From assembly GCA_964396965.1 (NCBI GenBank), contig CAYNGD010000006.1:1-64000 (forward strand): a stretch of 64,000 nt of DNA, read 5' to 3'. Every line of letters begins with the position of its first letter. Position 1 is the first letter of the stretch. The notes under the pieces are model-generated. The model worked only from the letters and a program-made list of their open reading frames with translations, was not told where the DNA came from and ran no database searches. The translations under genes were made by a program, and so were the position numbers. The DNA is from JABMRW01 sp964396965 (lineage in GTDB: Bacteria; Chloroflexota; Dehalococcoidia; Dehalococcoidales; BS750m-G39). Shown here in pieces: positions 1-9,958 of this stretch.

Positions 1-246
1 GGAGGGCTAAAAGGTCAAAAAGACCTTGACAATTTATTAGGAAATCTTTTTGTTCAAGGGGGTAACAATAAGCCGCTTTATTAGCTACATTCCTGGGCGT
101 GCGGAATGTAGTTACAACAATTGAGAGGGAAGTGGTACCGGGGAGAGGCTATAGCGGCGGTATAACAGAACTCCGATTGAAGGATCGAAAGCCCAACTAC
201 CCGACAGGCTTAAGAACATTCTAAGGGAAGTTGCGTTAGCCACCCC
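1..246. other. Non-coding stretch downstream of the trp/aro operon
   Basis: I recognise no gene here and all frames are broken by stops. Two perfect inverted repeats are visible: AAGGTC-AAAAA-GACCTT at about 11-27, and CTACATTCC-(9 nt)-GGAATGTAG at about 85-111. Neither is followed by a clean T run on the strand leaving trpA, so I do not call either a terminator of the operon. It could be a decayed mobile element or a structured RNA; nothing decides between them. Confidence 0.4.
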
Positions 247-1025
247 TTAAGGGTGCTTATCAATAGCCTTTCTTAAACCCCTCACCAGACCCGCCACTGA
301 ACTGAAATCGTCGCCCTTCTCCATGAGCTGGATAATCCGGCTGCCGACAATCACGCCATCGGCGATAGCGGCTATCCGCCCGGCCTGCTCCGGCGTGGAG
401 ATGCCAAAGCCGACGCAGAGGGGCTGGCTGGCCACCTTTCTCACCCGGGCCACGAATTTTTTCAGGTCAGCTGGCAGCCTTTCTCTGGCCCCGGTGACGC
501 CGGTTACCGAGACCAGGTAGATAAAGCCCCTAGACCTTGCTGCCGCCAGCCTGATTCTTTGTCCGGTGCTGGTCGGCGCCAGCAGGTAGATGAGGTCAAG
601 CCCCTGTTTTTGGCTGACTGCCTCCAGCTCCGAGCCTTCGTCGGGGGGCAGGTCGGGGATAATGAGCCCGGAAACGCCGGCCTTGGCGCTGGCGGTACAG
701 AACTTCTCCAGCCCATAGTTTAAGACGGGATTATAGTAGGTCATGAAGACCAGCGGTGTATCTACCTTCCGGCTCAACTGCCCGGCCAGCTCCAGGCAGA
801 GCTTAGGGGTGACCCCGTTCTGTAAAGCTTGAAAGCTGGAATTCTGGATGGTGACCCCATCGGCCAGCGGGTCGGAGAAGGGTATCCCCAGCTCGATAAG
901 GTCGCAGCCGCTGTCGGCCAGCAGCGGCGCTACCTTTAGAGTAGCTTCAACGGTGGGGTAGCCCGTGGTGATATAGGCGATGAGGGCCCGGTGCCCCGGC
1001 GGGCTGAAGGCAGCAGCGATCTTGC

Positions 1026-1029
<4 letters not shown>
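247..1029 (-). CDS. trpA: Tryptophan synthase alpha chain
   Basis: This subunit cleaves indole-3-glycerol phosphate to indole and glyceraldehyde-3-phosphate, and the indole is channelled to TrpB. The 260-aa TIM barrel has normal length. The catalytic pair falls in IELGIPFSDPLADG as Glu46 and Asp57, with the same 11-residue spacing as E49/D60 of the enterobacterial enzyme. The AYITTGYP strand and the GVTGAR phosphate loop are also present. Its ATG overlaps the trpB stop by four bases, so translation is probably coupled. It is the last gene of the 14-gene operon read from the T-box leader at 13.3 kb. Confidence 0.97.
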
Positions 1030-2209
<1,180 letters not shown>

Positions 2210-2213
<4 letters not shown>

Positions 2214-3370
2214 GGACTCTTCTCCTCTGATTTAATATAGGTCTTAAAGTTGGCCTTCATCTCTTTTATATTATCGCCGCCGAACTTCTCTATCATAGCC
2301 TCGGCCAGAACCAGGGCCAGCATCGCCTCCGAGATGACCCCGGCACGGGGGACGGCGCAGATATCCGACCTCTCCACCGCGGCCTTTGCCGGCTGGCGGT
2401 TGGCGATGTCCACCGTCTCCAGCGGCCTGCCCAACGTTGATAGCGGCTTGTGGTAGACGCGGCAGACGATGTCCTGGCCGTTGCTCATGCCGCCCTCTAT
2501 ACCTCCCATGTTGTTGGTGGGGCGGGTGAAGTGGCCTTCTCTATAGCTGATCTCGTCCTGGAAATCGGAGCCGAACATGGCCGCCCCCTGAATGGCATTG
2601 ACGATTTCTATCGCCTTCACCGAGGGGATGCTCATCAGCGCCTGGGCAATCCTGCCGTCGAGGCGGCGGTCGTAGTGCATGACGCTGCCCAGACCCACGG
2701 GGACGCCGCTGGCGATGACCTCGACCACCCCGCCCAGGGTGTCTTTCCTGGCCTTAGCTTCGGCTATTGCCTCTTTCATCTTCTCTGACGTTGCCCGGTC
2801 GATGCACCTTATCTCAGGGTCGGTTTCAAAGACTTTGGCCACCTCTTCAAAATCAGCGTAGGGGCGGGCGAGCTTTACCGTCCCTATCTGGACGGTGTGG
2901 CTGGCCAGCCTGATGCCGAACTCTGATAGCATCTGCCTCAAGACTGCCCCCACCATAACCCGGCCCACCGTCTCCCGGGCGCTGGCCCTCTCCGAGACGT
3001 TCCTGATGTCGTCCTGGCCGTATTTTAGAACGCCGGCCAAATCGGCGTGGCCGGGGCGGGGTCTAGTTATCTTGGCCGCCGGCTTTTTCGTCTCCTCGAT
3101 GCTCATCTCGTCCGTCCAGTTGGCGAAGTCCAGGTTTTTAACGATGAGCGTAATCGGGCTGCCCAGCGTTTTTCCGTAGCGGACACCGGAGAGGATTTCG
3201 GCTTTATCCTCCTCGATTTTCCCCCTCCCCCCGCGGCCATAATCCGAGCGTCTTTGTTTCAAATCTTGGTCAATATCTTCAACGCTGATTTTAACCCCGG
3301 CGGGCATCCCCTCAATTATAGTGACGCAGGCCGGGCCGTGGGACTCACCGGCGGTCAGAATTCGCAGCAT
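2210..3370 (-). CDS. aroC: Chorismate synthase
   Basis: Catalyses anti-1,4-elimination of phosphate from EPSP to give chorismate, using reduced FMN as cofactor. Family signatures are visible in order: GESHG near the N terminus, RPGHADLAG, the RASARETVGRV block, GGIEGGMSNGQ and DICAVPRAGVI. The open frame extends 26 codons upstream with unrelated, Trp-rich sequence that lies inside the aroE coding region. I place the start at the ATG reading MLRILTAGESHG, which has GGAGGG just upstream. That start overlaps aroE by 26 bp. Chorismate from this step feeds TrpEG encoded in the same operon. Confidence 0.96.
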
Positions 3371-4193
3371 TTTTCCCTCCTTCCAGAGCCTGAGCCAGAG
3401 CGGACTCCATAGCTTCCAGCGGGCCTTTAAGCCCGGTAAGGAGCTCAAACTGGGCGGCGGCCTGGTAGAGAAACATCTTATAGCCGTAGATAATTATACA
3501 GCCTCTCTCCCTGGCTTCGGCCAGCAGCCTGGTCTCTCTGGGATTATAAACAATGTCAAAGACGGTGAGCTTATTATGAAGAAGCTCTCTGGGGACGATT
3601 GACCGCCCTGTTTGCGGCCACATCCCCACTGGGGTTGCGTTTATCAGTATATCCGCCGAGGCGATTTCGGCCAGTTTTTTTAAGTTTCCGTAGCCCTCGG
3701 CGCCGGCCTTCTCCGCCAGCCCTCTGGCTTTATCTCCGGTGCGGTTTAAGACCACCAATTTAACCCCCTTTTCTTTAAGCCCGAAGGCAATGGCCAGGGC
3801 GGCACCGCCGGCGCCGATAAGGACCGCCCTTTTCCCTTTGAGCGCGGTCACTTCTTCTAGCGCCTTTACGGCGCCGCCGCCGTCGGTGTTATAGCCGGTG
3901 AGGACACCGCCGTCGTTGACGATGGTATTGACGGCGCTGATTTTCTCGGCCAGCGGCTCAATCTTATCAAGGTATTTTATGACTTTGGTCTTGTGGGGAG
4001 TGGTAACGCTGGCCCCCCGGATGCCCAGCCCCCTGATGCCCTCTACCGCCCGCCTGATATCGCTGGCCCGAAAGGAGACGTAGGCGTAGTTTAGACCCAG
4101 CGCCTTGTAGCCAGCATTATGAACCAGCGGCGAAAGCGAGTGCGCCACCGGGTCGCCGATAAGGCAGCAGATTCTGGTATCAGCGTCAATCAA
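3345..4193 (-). CDS. aroE: Shikimate dehydrogenase (NADP+)
   Basis: Reduces 3-dehydroshikimate to shikimate. The substrate-binding N domain shows GDPVAHSLSPLVHN and TTPHKTK (the catalytic Lys lies in the latter). The dinucleotide-binding loop is GAGGAALAIAFGL, followed by the NRT motif typical of NADP preference and NATPVGM. The 282-aa length is normal for AroE rather than the YdiB or fused forms. It overlaps aroK by 8 bp and aroC by 26 bp, making it the most compressed junction in the operon. Confidence 0.96.
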   Translation of the reverse strand: MIDADTRICCLIGDPVAHSLSPLVHNAGYKALGLNYAYVSFRASDIRRAVEGIRGLGIRGASVTTPHKTKVIKYLDKIEPLAEKISAVNTIVNDGGVLTGYNTDGGGAVKALEEVTALKGKRAVLIGAGGAALAIAFGLKEKGVKLVVLNRTGDKARGLAEKAGAEGYGNLKKLAEIASADILINATPVGMWPQTGRSIVPRELLHNKLTVFDIVYNPRETRLLAEARERGCIIIYGYKMFLYQAAAQFELLTGLKGPLEAMESALAQALEGGKNAANSDRR

Positions 4194-4710
4194 GGCTGAA
4201 CCCCCGTGACTTTAATAAGTTTATGATGGCTTCGGCCACCTCTTCCGGCGTTTTGTCCTCGGTGTCAACGCTCAGGTCGGCGGCCTGCTGGTAGAGCGGT
4301 TTTCTCTCTTGGAAGGTTATCTCCATGTCCTCACGCCCCGTCCTGCCCCCGGTCAGCGGCGGCCTCTGGCTGTCCTCCCCGGTGCGTTCAACCAGGGTAT
4401 TAACATCTGCCTGCAGCCAGACCAGCACCCCCTTTTTCTTAAGCCTGGCGATATTTTTCTCACCGGTCACCACCCCGCCCCCGCTGGCGTTGATGATATT
4501 GTTCAGCCTGGCCACCTGGCTGGTTACCTCCTCCTCCAGTTCCCGGAACCTCCCCCAGCCGTGCTTTTTGACAATCTCGGGGATGGTTAGCCCGGCTTTG
4601 CGGGTGACCAGCTCGTCCGTCTCGACAAGCTCCCGGCCCAGCTTTTGGGCTAGGATTTTGCCCACCGTTGTTTTCCCTGAGCCCCTTAGGCCGATAAGGA
4701 CGATGTTCAT
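4186..4710 (-). CDS. aroK: Shikimate kinase
   Basis: Phosphorylates shikimate at the 3-hydroxyl with ATP. The 174-aa protein carries a Walker A loop GLRGSGKTT at residues 7-15, the shikimate-binding ETDELV segment (Asp at the usual position), the ASGGGVVT loop, and the lid region RPPLTGG. It belongs to the P-loop AroK/AroL family, not the GHMP archaeal type. The start overlaps the aroA stop by four bases and the 3' end overlaps aroE by eight. Confidence 0.96.
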   Translation of the reverse strand: MNIVLIGLRGSGKTTVGKILAQKLGRELVETDELVTRKAGLTIPEIVKKHGWGRFRELEEEVTSQVARLNNIINASGGGVVTGEKNIARLKKKGVLVWLQADVNTLVERTGEDSQRPPLTGGRTGREDMEITFQERKPLYQQAADLSVDTEDKTPEEVAEAIINLLKSRGFSLD

Positions 4711-5993
4711 GGCAGCTCCTCGACTCTGGCCCCCAATTTTGCCAGGTCGTTGAAGAAGCCGGGGTAGGACTTGTTCACTGATTCGGCGCCGTTAATGACT
4801 GAGCTGCCAGTAGCAAATAGGGCGGCGATGGACAAACTCATCGCTAGGCGGTGGTCGTGGTGGGCTTCAAGTTCGGCCCCCCTAGGCCCGCCGCCGTAGA
4901 TTATCATGGCATTATCGGTTACCTCGGCCTTGATGCCCATCTTGCCCAGTTCGGCGGCGGTTAGCTTAAGGCGGTCGCTCTCCTTGAACCTCAGGTGGCC
5001 GATGTTGGTTATCTCCGTCTTGCCCTGAGCATAAGCGGCGACTACCGCCACCGTCGGCACCAGGTCGGGGTAGTCGCCCATGTCCAGGCTGACCCCTTTA
5101 AGCTCTTCGTGGCGGGAGACCGTCACCGCCTCTTGCTGGCGTTCAACCGAGCACCCTATCTGAGAAAGGATGTTCAGAAGGTATCTATCGCCCTGCGCCG
5201 AGTCTTTCTTCAGGTTTTTTACCGTTACCGGCCCGCCGCCGATGGCGCCGGCGGCTAAAAAGTAGGCGGCGGAGGAGTAGTCCCCCTCTATCTTGTAGTG
5301 CTTGGCCTGATACCTCTGCCCGCTCCTGACCAGGAACTCCTTATAGTTATGATTTACCGCTTCGACCCCGAAGGCCTGCATCACGTCCAGGGTTATGTCT
5401 AGATATGGCCTGGAGCGGAGATTAGTTGCTTTAATAGTCAGGCCGTCTTCCAGATAGGGGGCAATCAGGAGCAGTCCGCTGATATGCTGAGAGCTTGTTT
5501 GCCCTGAAGTAGCGACCTCCCCACCCCTGAGCTTGCCTCCCTGAATCTCCAGCGGTGGGCAGCCATTGTCTCCCAGCGAGCGGGCTTTGGCCCCCAGGCT
5601 CTCTAAGGCCGAAAGCAGCTCGTCTACCGGTCGCTGGCGCAGCCTGTCGTCTCCATCAAGGATAACCTTCGTCTGGCTTAGCGCCGCCATTGGGGCGACC
5701 AGGCGGACGGTGCTGCCCGAGTTACCGGCGATGATTCTCTCCCGGCCGGTGACAGTTTTGATTTTGCCGCCGGTACCGTAAATTTTCAGCCGGTCGCTCT
5801 CCAGTTCGATAGCGGCGCCCAGGAAGCGGCAGGCGTTAATAGTGTAGAGGGTATCGTCGGAGAGCAGGGGGCTTTCGATAATGTTCTCCCCCGCTGCCAG
5901 CGAGGCGGCTACCACCGCCCGGTGGGTGTAGCTCTTGGAGGGCGGGGCTATAACCTCTCCGGTTATTGCTGATGGTGTAATCTTTATTTTCAC
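4707..5993 (-). CDS. aroA: EPSP synthase (3-phosphoshikimate 1-carboxyvinyltransferase)
   Basis: Transfers the enolpyruvyl group of PEP to shikimate-3-phosphate. The 428-aa double-domain fold shows PPSKSYTHRA near the N terminus, GNSGSTVRL in the PEP site, the HLRFKESDRL motif and the C-terminal DHRLAMSLSIAALF block. The PEP-loop alanine/glycine positions differ from the plant-like GNAGTAMR, placing it with class II-like bacterial enzymes; I infer this by eye. It overlaps aroQ and aroK by four bases on each side. Confidence 0.96.
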   Translation of the reverse strand: MKIKITPSAITGEVIAPPSKSYTHRAVVAASLAAGENIIESPLLSDDTLYTINACRFLGAAIELESDRLKIYGTGGKIKTVTGRERIIAGNSGSTVRLVAPMAALSQTKVILDGDDRLRQRPVDELLSALESLGAKARSLGDNGCPPLEIQGGKLRGGEVATSGQTSSQHISGLLLIAPYLEDGLTIKATNLRSRPYLDITLDVMQAFGVEAVNHNYKEFLVRSGQRYQAKHYKIEGDYSSAAYFLAAGAIGGGPVTVKNLKKDSAQGDRYLLNILSQIGCSVERQQEAVTVSRHEELKGVSLDMGDYPDLVPTVAVVAAYAQGKTEITNIGHLRFKESDRLKLTAAELGKMGIKAEVTDNAMIIYGGGPRGAELEAHHDHRLAMSLSIAALFATGSSVINGAESVNKSYPGFFNDLAKLGARVEELP

Positions 5994-6436
5994 CTTGTTT
6001 TCTGGCTCCTGATGTGCTCGGCCAGGGCCTCCAGCCCGACCAGATAGCTCTCTGTTTTCAGGCCGCTAATTTGCTTAATTACTATATCTGATATAACCGA
6101 TATCCGGCGCCATTCTTCTCTGGCGCTAATATCGGAGAGGTGCACCTCAACTACGGGCAGCCCGGCGTCAATTAGGGCGTCGTGGAGGGAGTAGCCGTAG
6201 TGGGTCAGGGCGCCGGGGTTGATGAGAATGCCTTCAGCGGCGCCAGCTCTCTCCTGGATAAAGTCGATGATAGCCCCCTCGTGGTTGGACTGGAAGAAAA
6301 TAAGCTCACAGCCCAGCGTTCTGCCTTTCTCATCGAGCTTCTGCTCTATGGCTTCTAGAGTATCGGTTCCGTAGTGCTCCTTATCTCTTTTGCCCAGCAT
6401 ATTTAAATTTGGGCCGTTGATGACCAGTATTCTCAT
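5990..6436 (-). CDS. aroQ: 3-dehydroquinate dehydratase, type II
   Basis: Dehydrates 3-dehydroquinate to 3-dehydroshikimate. It is the small dodecameric type II enzyme, shown by NGPNLNMLGKR with the catalytic Arg, the HYG tyrosine, INPGALTHYG and EVHLSDISARE with the catalytic His. Two ATGs are close together (6442 and 6436). I choose 6436 because the GGGAG site lies 8 nt upstream of it and it gives the same 4-bp ATGA overlap with aroB seen throughout the operon; the 6442 start would leave only about 2 nt after the site. Confidence 0.95.
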   Translation of the reverse strand: MRILVINGPNLNMLGKRDKEHYGTDTLEAIEQKLDEKGRTLGCELIFFQSNHEGAIIDFIQERAGAAEGILINPGALTHYGYSLHDALIDAGLPVVEVHLSDISAREEWRRISVISDIVIKQISGLKTESYLVGLEALAEHIRSQKTR

Positions 6437-7533
6437 CGGCATATCTCCCTGAGTACTTTTCTGATTATACCATCGGCCACCGGCTGGTTGACCACCCCCC
6501 TACCGATGCCGTCGGGCAGCACCCAGCCGGTCTGGCCAAAGGTTGTTTTCTTATCGAAGCGGATGCTTTCCATCAGAGCGTCCGGGCTTATCCCCTGGCA
6601 GTAAATAGGCAGGCCGAACTTGATCAGCAGGCCTTCGATTTTAGCGATATTACTGGAGTCGAGCCGGCCCAACTCGGCGCTTATCCTGGCGGCGGCGACC
6701 ATGCCGATGGCTACCGCCTGACCGTGGCTCAGTTGCAGATTGGCGGCGGCTTCGATGGCGTGGCCGACGGTGTGGCCGAAGTTCAGTATCGCCCGCTGGC
6801 CCGTCCGCTCCGTTTCGTCCATCTCGACGATGCCCGCTTTCAGGCGGCAGCACCGTATAACGATTTCCTTCAGCTCCGCCGTGTTAAATTCATTTTCCTT
6901 CTTCTGTTCAAGAATGTCGAACAGTTCCCCGTCCATAGCCAGGCCGTACTTTACCACCTCGCCCAGGCCGTTCCTCATCTCGGCGGGGGGTAAAGTTTTT
7001 AAGAGGGCGACATCGCCGATAATCGCCCTCGGCTGGTAGAAGCTACCGACCATGTTCTTCTTGCCGCTGAAGTTTACCCCCACCTTGCCGCCGATGCTGC
7101 TGTCCACCTGGGCGAGCAGAGTGGTAGGCAACTGGATATAGTCAATCCCCCGAAGATAGGTGGCGGCGATATAGCCGGCGGTATCGCCGACAACCCCTCC
7201 CCCTAAAGTACAGATAAGGCCCCGGCGGTCAATATTGTTCCCCAGCAGGAATCTATAGCCCCGCTCCACTTCCTTCAGCGACTTGGCCCTCTCCCCCACC
7301 GACAGGGTGAGCAAAGAGACATTCTTGCCGGTTGCCTCCAGCGCTTTAATCACCACCTGCCCGTAGAGCTTTTTGACTGTCGTGTCAGTTATTATGGCGA
7401 TACCGGAGTAGTGGCTGAAGTCAAAATATTGCTCAAGCTGGTTTATAATGCCGTCGCCGATGATAACCGGGCAGCGCCTGACCGTCTCCAGCTTGATAAT
7501 ATATTCCGCCTTGTTTTCCTTCTGGCTTTTCAC
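6433..7533 (-). CDS. aroB: 3-dehydroquinate synthase
   Basis: Converts DAHP to 3-dehydroquinate, using NAD+ and a divalent metal. Key blocks: the SVGERAKSL nucleotide-binding region, LGGGVVGDTAGYIAATYLRG, LPTTLLAQVDSSIGGKVGVN and the metal-ligand HTVGHAIEA histidines. At 366 aa it is of normal length. It overlaps both aroF upstream and aroQ downstream by four bases, so it is likely translationally coupled to the committed step of the pathway. Confidence 0.96.
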   Translation of the reverse strand: MKSQKENKAEYIIKLETVRRCPVIIGDGIINQLEQYFDFSHYSGIAIITDTTVKKLYGQVVIKALEATGKNVSLLTLSVGERAKSLKEVERGYRFLLGNNIDRRGLICTLGGGVVGDTAGYIAATYLRGIDYIQLPTTLLAQVDSSIGGKVGVNFSGKKNMVGSFYQPRAIIGDVALLKTLPPAEMRNGLGEVVKYGLAMDGELFDILEQKKENEFNTAELKEIVIRCCRLKAGIVEMDETERTGQRAILNFGHTVGHAIEAAANLQLSHGQAVAIGMVAAARISAELGRLDSSNIAKIEGLLIKFGLPIYCQGISPDALMESIRFDKKTTFGQTGWVLPDGIGRGVVNQPVADGIIRKVLREICR

Positions 7534-8525
7534 CTAGTTAGTCCCTCTATCTCCCTCATCAGCTCGCCGAACTGCTCTGGATATAAAGACTGCATACCGT
7601 CGGAGAGGGCGTGGGGCGGGTCGTGGTGCACCTCCACCAGCAGGCCGTCGGCGCCGACGGCGATAGCCCCCTTGGACAGGGGGATGACGTAGTCCCTCCG
7701 CCCGGCGGCGTGGCTGGGGTCAACGATGATGGGCAAGGGGCTGGACTCCTTAATTGAGGGTATGGCGCTCAGATCCAGGGTGTTTCTGGTGTTATCGGAG
7801 AAGGTTCTTATCCCCCGCTCGCATAGGATGACCTGGTTGTTCCCCTCCGAGCTGATATACTCCGCCGACATCAAAAGCTCTTCTATCGTGGCCGCGAAGC
7901 TGCGCTTGAGCAGGACGGGCTTGGAGGCGTGGCCGGCCCGGCGCAGCAGTGAGTAGTTTTGCATGTTCCTGGCGCCAATCTGGATGATATCGGCGTATTT
8001 TTCCACCAACTCCAGATTATCGTGGTCGGTGGCCTCAGTTACGATGAGCAGGCCGGTCTCCTGGCGGACCCTGGCCAGTATCTTTAAACCCTCCTCGCCC
8101 AGCCCCTGGAAGCTGTAGGGCGAGGTCCTCGGCTTGAAGGCGCCGCCGCGAAATACCTGGGCGCCATGTTTTTTCACTAGGCGGGCGATAGTCAGCGCCT
8201 GCTCCTCGCTCTCCACGGCGCAGGGCCCGGCCATTACCACCGGCCTGCCTCCGCCAATCTGAATACCGCCCACAGTTATAACCCTTGACTCCGGGTGCGT
8301 CTCCCGGCTGACCAGTTTATAGGGCTTGGTGACCCGGATGGTCTCCTTGACCCCCTCCATGAGCCGCAGCCGCGAGTCGTCAACCGGCCCCTGGTTGCCG
8401 ATAATACATATTGCCGTCCGCTGGGCGCCGGGCATGGGCACGCCGCGGTAGCCCATACTCTCTATCTCACTGATAATTGCCCGCACCTGTTCTTCGGTAG
8501 CATCGTTTTTCATCACCACCAGCAT
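7530..8525 (-). CDS. aroF: DAHP synthase, type I-beta with N-terminal regulatory-type domain
   Basis: Condenses PEP with erythrose-4-phosphate, the committed step of aromatic synthesis. Residues 1 to about 65 form a ferredoxin-like/ACT-type domain (MLVVMKNDATEEQVRAI), as in the Thermotoga-type enzyme where it mediates Tyr/Phe feedback. The catalytic barrel follows with GPCAVESEEQ, GGAFKPRTSPYSFQG, LLKRSF and DPSHAAGRRDYV. Length 331 aa fits the I-beta class. It starts 19 bp after trpF, one of only two small gaps in the operon. The enzyme also serves Phe/Tyr synthesis, yet here it is under tryptophan T-box control. Confidence 0.95.
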   Translation of the reverse strand: MLVVMKNDATEEQVRAIISEIESMGYRGVPMPGAQRTAICIIGNQGPVDDSRLRLMEGVKETIRVTKPYKLVSRETHPESRVITVGGIQIGGGRPVVMAGPCAVESEEQALTIARLVKKHGAQVFRGGAFKPRTSPYSFQGLGEEGLKILARVRQETGLLIVTEATDHDNLELVEKYADIIQIGARNMQNYSLLRRAGHASKPVLLKRSFAATIEELLMSAEYISSEGNNQVILCERGIRTFSDNTRNTLDLSAIPSIKESSPLPIIVDPSHAAGRRDYVIPLSKGAIAVGADGLLVEVHHDPPHALSDGMQSLYPEQFGELMREIEGLTR

Positions 8526-8544
8526 CTTTTCGTTCCTCCTTTGG

Positions 8545-9186
8545 CTAATCCGCCGACCGGACGGCCTGAATAAATGCCTTAATTTTTTTCACGTCTTTAA
8601 CCCCCCGGCTCTCCACCCCGCTGGAGACATCAACCCCCCAGGGCCTTAAATATGATACTACCTCCCCCACGCTTTCCGGGTTTAGCCCGCCGGCGATAAT
8701 GACCGGGAAATATTTTACCACCCTGCGGGCTATCCGCCAGGCGAAGACCTTGCCCGTCCCGCCGTACTTCTGCTCGACAAAGGTATCCAGCAGGTAGATA
8801 GGGGTACGGTCACCCAGCTGCTTCTGCCCCTCTTCCAGATGAGTCAATAGCTTTTCTCCATCCCAGTCGGGCTTTATATGTATCGCCTTTATCAGCGGTT
8901 TTTCTATCTGGCGGCAGTACTCCCAGCCTTCGCCACCGCTGAGTTGCACCAGGTCAAGATTGCAGTCAGCCGCCACCCTATTTACCTCGGCGGCGGGCGT
9001 GTTGGCGAATACCCCGACCACCGGCAGATTATGTTTTTTGACCTCTTCGGCTATCTGCCGAGCCTGCTCATAGCTGATCTGCCGGGGGCTGGGGGCAAAG
9101 ACCACCCCGATAAAATCGGCCCGGGCCTCTATCGCCGCCCGGGCGTAAGCCACTTCAGTAACGCCGCATATCTTAATTTTGGTCAA
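8545..9186 (-). CDS. trpF: Phosphoribosylanthranilate isomerase
   Basis: Amadori isomerisation of PRA to CdRP. The small TIM barrel (213 aa) shows KICGV with the catalytic Cys at the N terminus, the GVFAN strand, YLLDTF with the catalytic Asp, AGGLNPESVGEV and DVSSGVES phosphate-binding loops. The ATG overlaps the trpC stop by four bases, so TrpC and TrpF, often fused in other bacteria, are separate but coupled here. Confidence 0.96.
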   Translation of the reverse strand: MTKIKICGVTEVAYARAAIEARADFIGVVFAPSPRQISYEQARQIAEEVKKHNLPVVGVFANTPAAEVNRVAADCNLDLVQLSGGEGWEYCRQIEKPLIKAIHIKPDWDGEKLLTHLEEGQKQLGDRTPIYLLDTFVEQKYGGTGKVFAWRIARRVVKYFPVIIAGGLNPESVGEVVSYLRPWGVDVSSGVESRGVKDVKKIKAFIQAVRSAD

Positions 9187-9953
9187 AGCAGCTCCTTTAT
9201 CTTGGCGGTTACGTTATCGGCGCCGACCAGCGCCTCGCCAACCAGCATGGCGTTGACCCTCCATTCTTTCAGCTTCCCGACCTCCTCCCGCCCCTTAATG
9301 CCGCTCTCGCTGACCACGATTCTGCCCCGGGGGATGGCGGGGCGAAGCTGGCCGGTAATGTTTATATCTACCTTCATGGTATCCAGGTCACGGTTATTAA
9401 TGCCGATTATCCTGATGTCATGGGCCAGCGCCCTCTTGAGCTCGCTCCGGTTGTGCACCTCGACCAGGCACTGCATCCCCAGGGAGTGGCTCAGGGAGAG
9501 CAGCTCCTCAAGCCCGGCATCATCCAGTATGGCCACTATCAGGAGCACGGCGTCGGCTCCCCAGGCGCACGATTCAAATATCTGGTAGGGCTTCAGGATA
9601 AAGTCCTTTCTCAGCAGCGGGATATGGGGCAGAGCCCGCTTGGTAGACTCAAGGTCTTCCCGGCTGCCCTTAAAATAGCGCGGCTCGGTAAGCACCGATA
9701 TTGCCGCTGCTCCGCCCTTGGCGTAGCTTCTGGCCAGCCTGACCGGGTCGAGGTCGGCCTGTATCAACCCTCTGGAGGGCGAGGCCCGCTTGACCTCTGC
9801 GATGAGACGGAGGCCTTCGCCGCTGATGGCTTTGGCCAAATCCAGGGGCGCCGGCCTCTCTATAATGGCCGCCCTGAGCTTGGGCAGGGGGAAGGCCTTC
9901 TGCCTCCGCTCAACCTCTTTCAGCTTTTCGGCAATAATATCATCCAGAAACAT
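9183..9953 (-). CDS. trpC: Indole-3-glycerol-phosphate synthase
   Basis: Ring closure and decarboxylation of CdRP to indole-3-glycerol phosphate, the TrpA substrate. The 256-aa barrel shows AEVKRASPSRG with the catalytic Lys, VLTEPRYFKGS, LLRKDFIL with the general-acid Lys, IIGINNRDLDT and SESGIKGREEV. Length is normal for a monofunctional enzyme. It lies five bases after trpD and overlaps trpF by four. Confidence 0.97.
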   Translation of the reverse strand: MFLDDIIAEKLKEVERRQKAFPLPKLRAAIIERPAPLDLAKAISGEGLRLIAEVKRASPSRGLIQADLDPVRLARSYAKGGAAAISVLTEPRYFKGSREDLESTKRALPHIPLLRKDFILKPYQIFESCAWGADAVLLIVAILDDAGLEELLSLSHSLGMQCLVEVHNRSELKRALAHDIRIIGINNRDLDTMKVDINITGQLRPAIPRGRIVVSESGIKGREEVGKLKEWRVNAMLVGEALVGADNVTAKIKELL

Positions 9954-9958
9954 GGCTA

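Noticed and set aside
1..246. tmRNA, RNase P RNA or group II intron end
   Set aside because: I looked for their conserved blocks (gaggaaagtcc, the tmRNA tRNA-like end, domain V) and found none.
3371..3448. N-terminal 26-residue extension of chorismate synthase
   Set aside because: It is unrelated to the family and lies within aroE; the ATG at 3370 has a good ribosome site.
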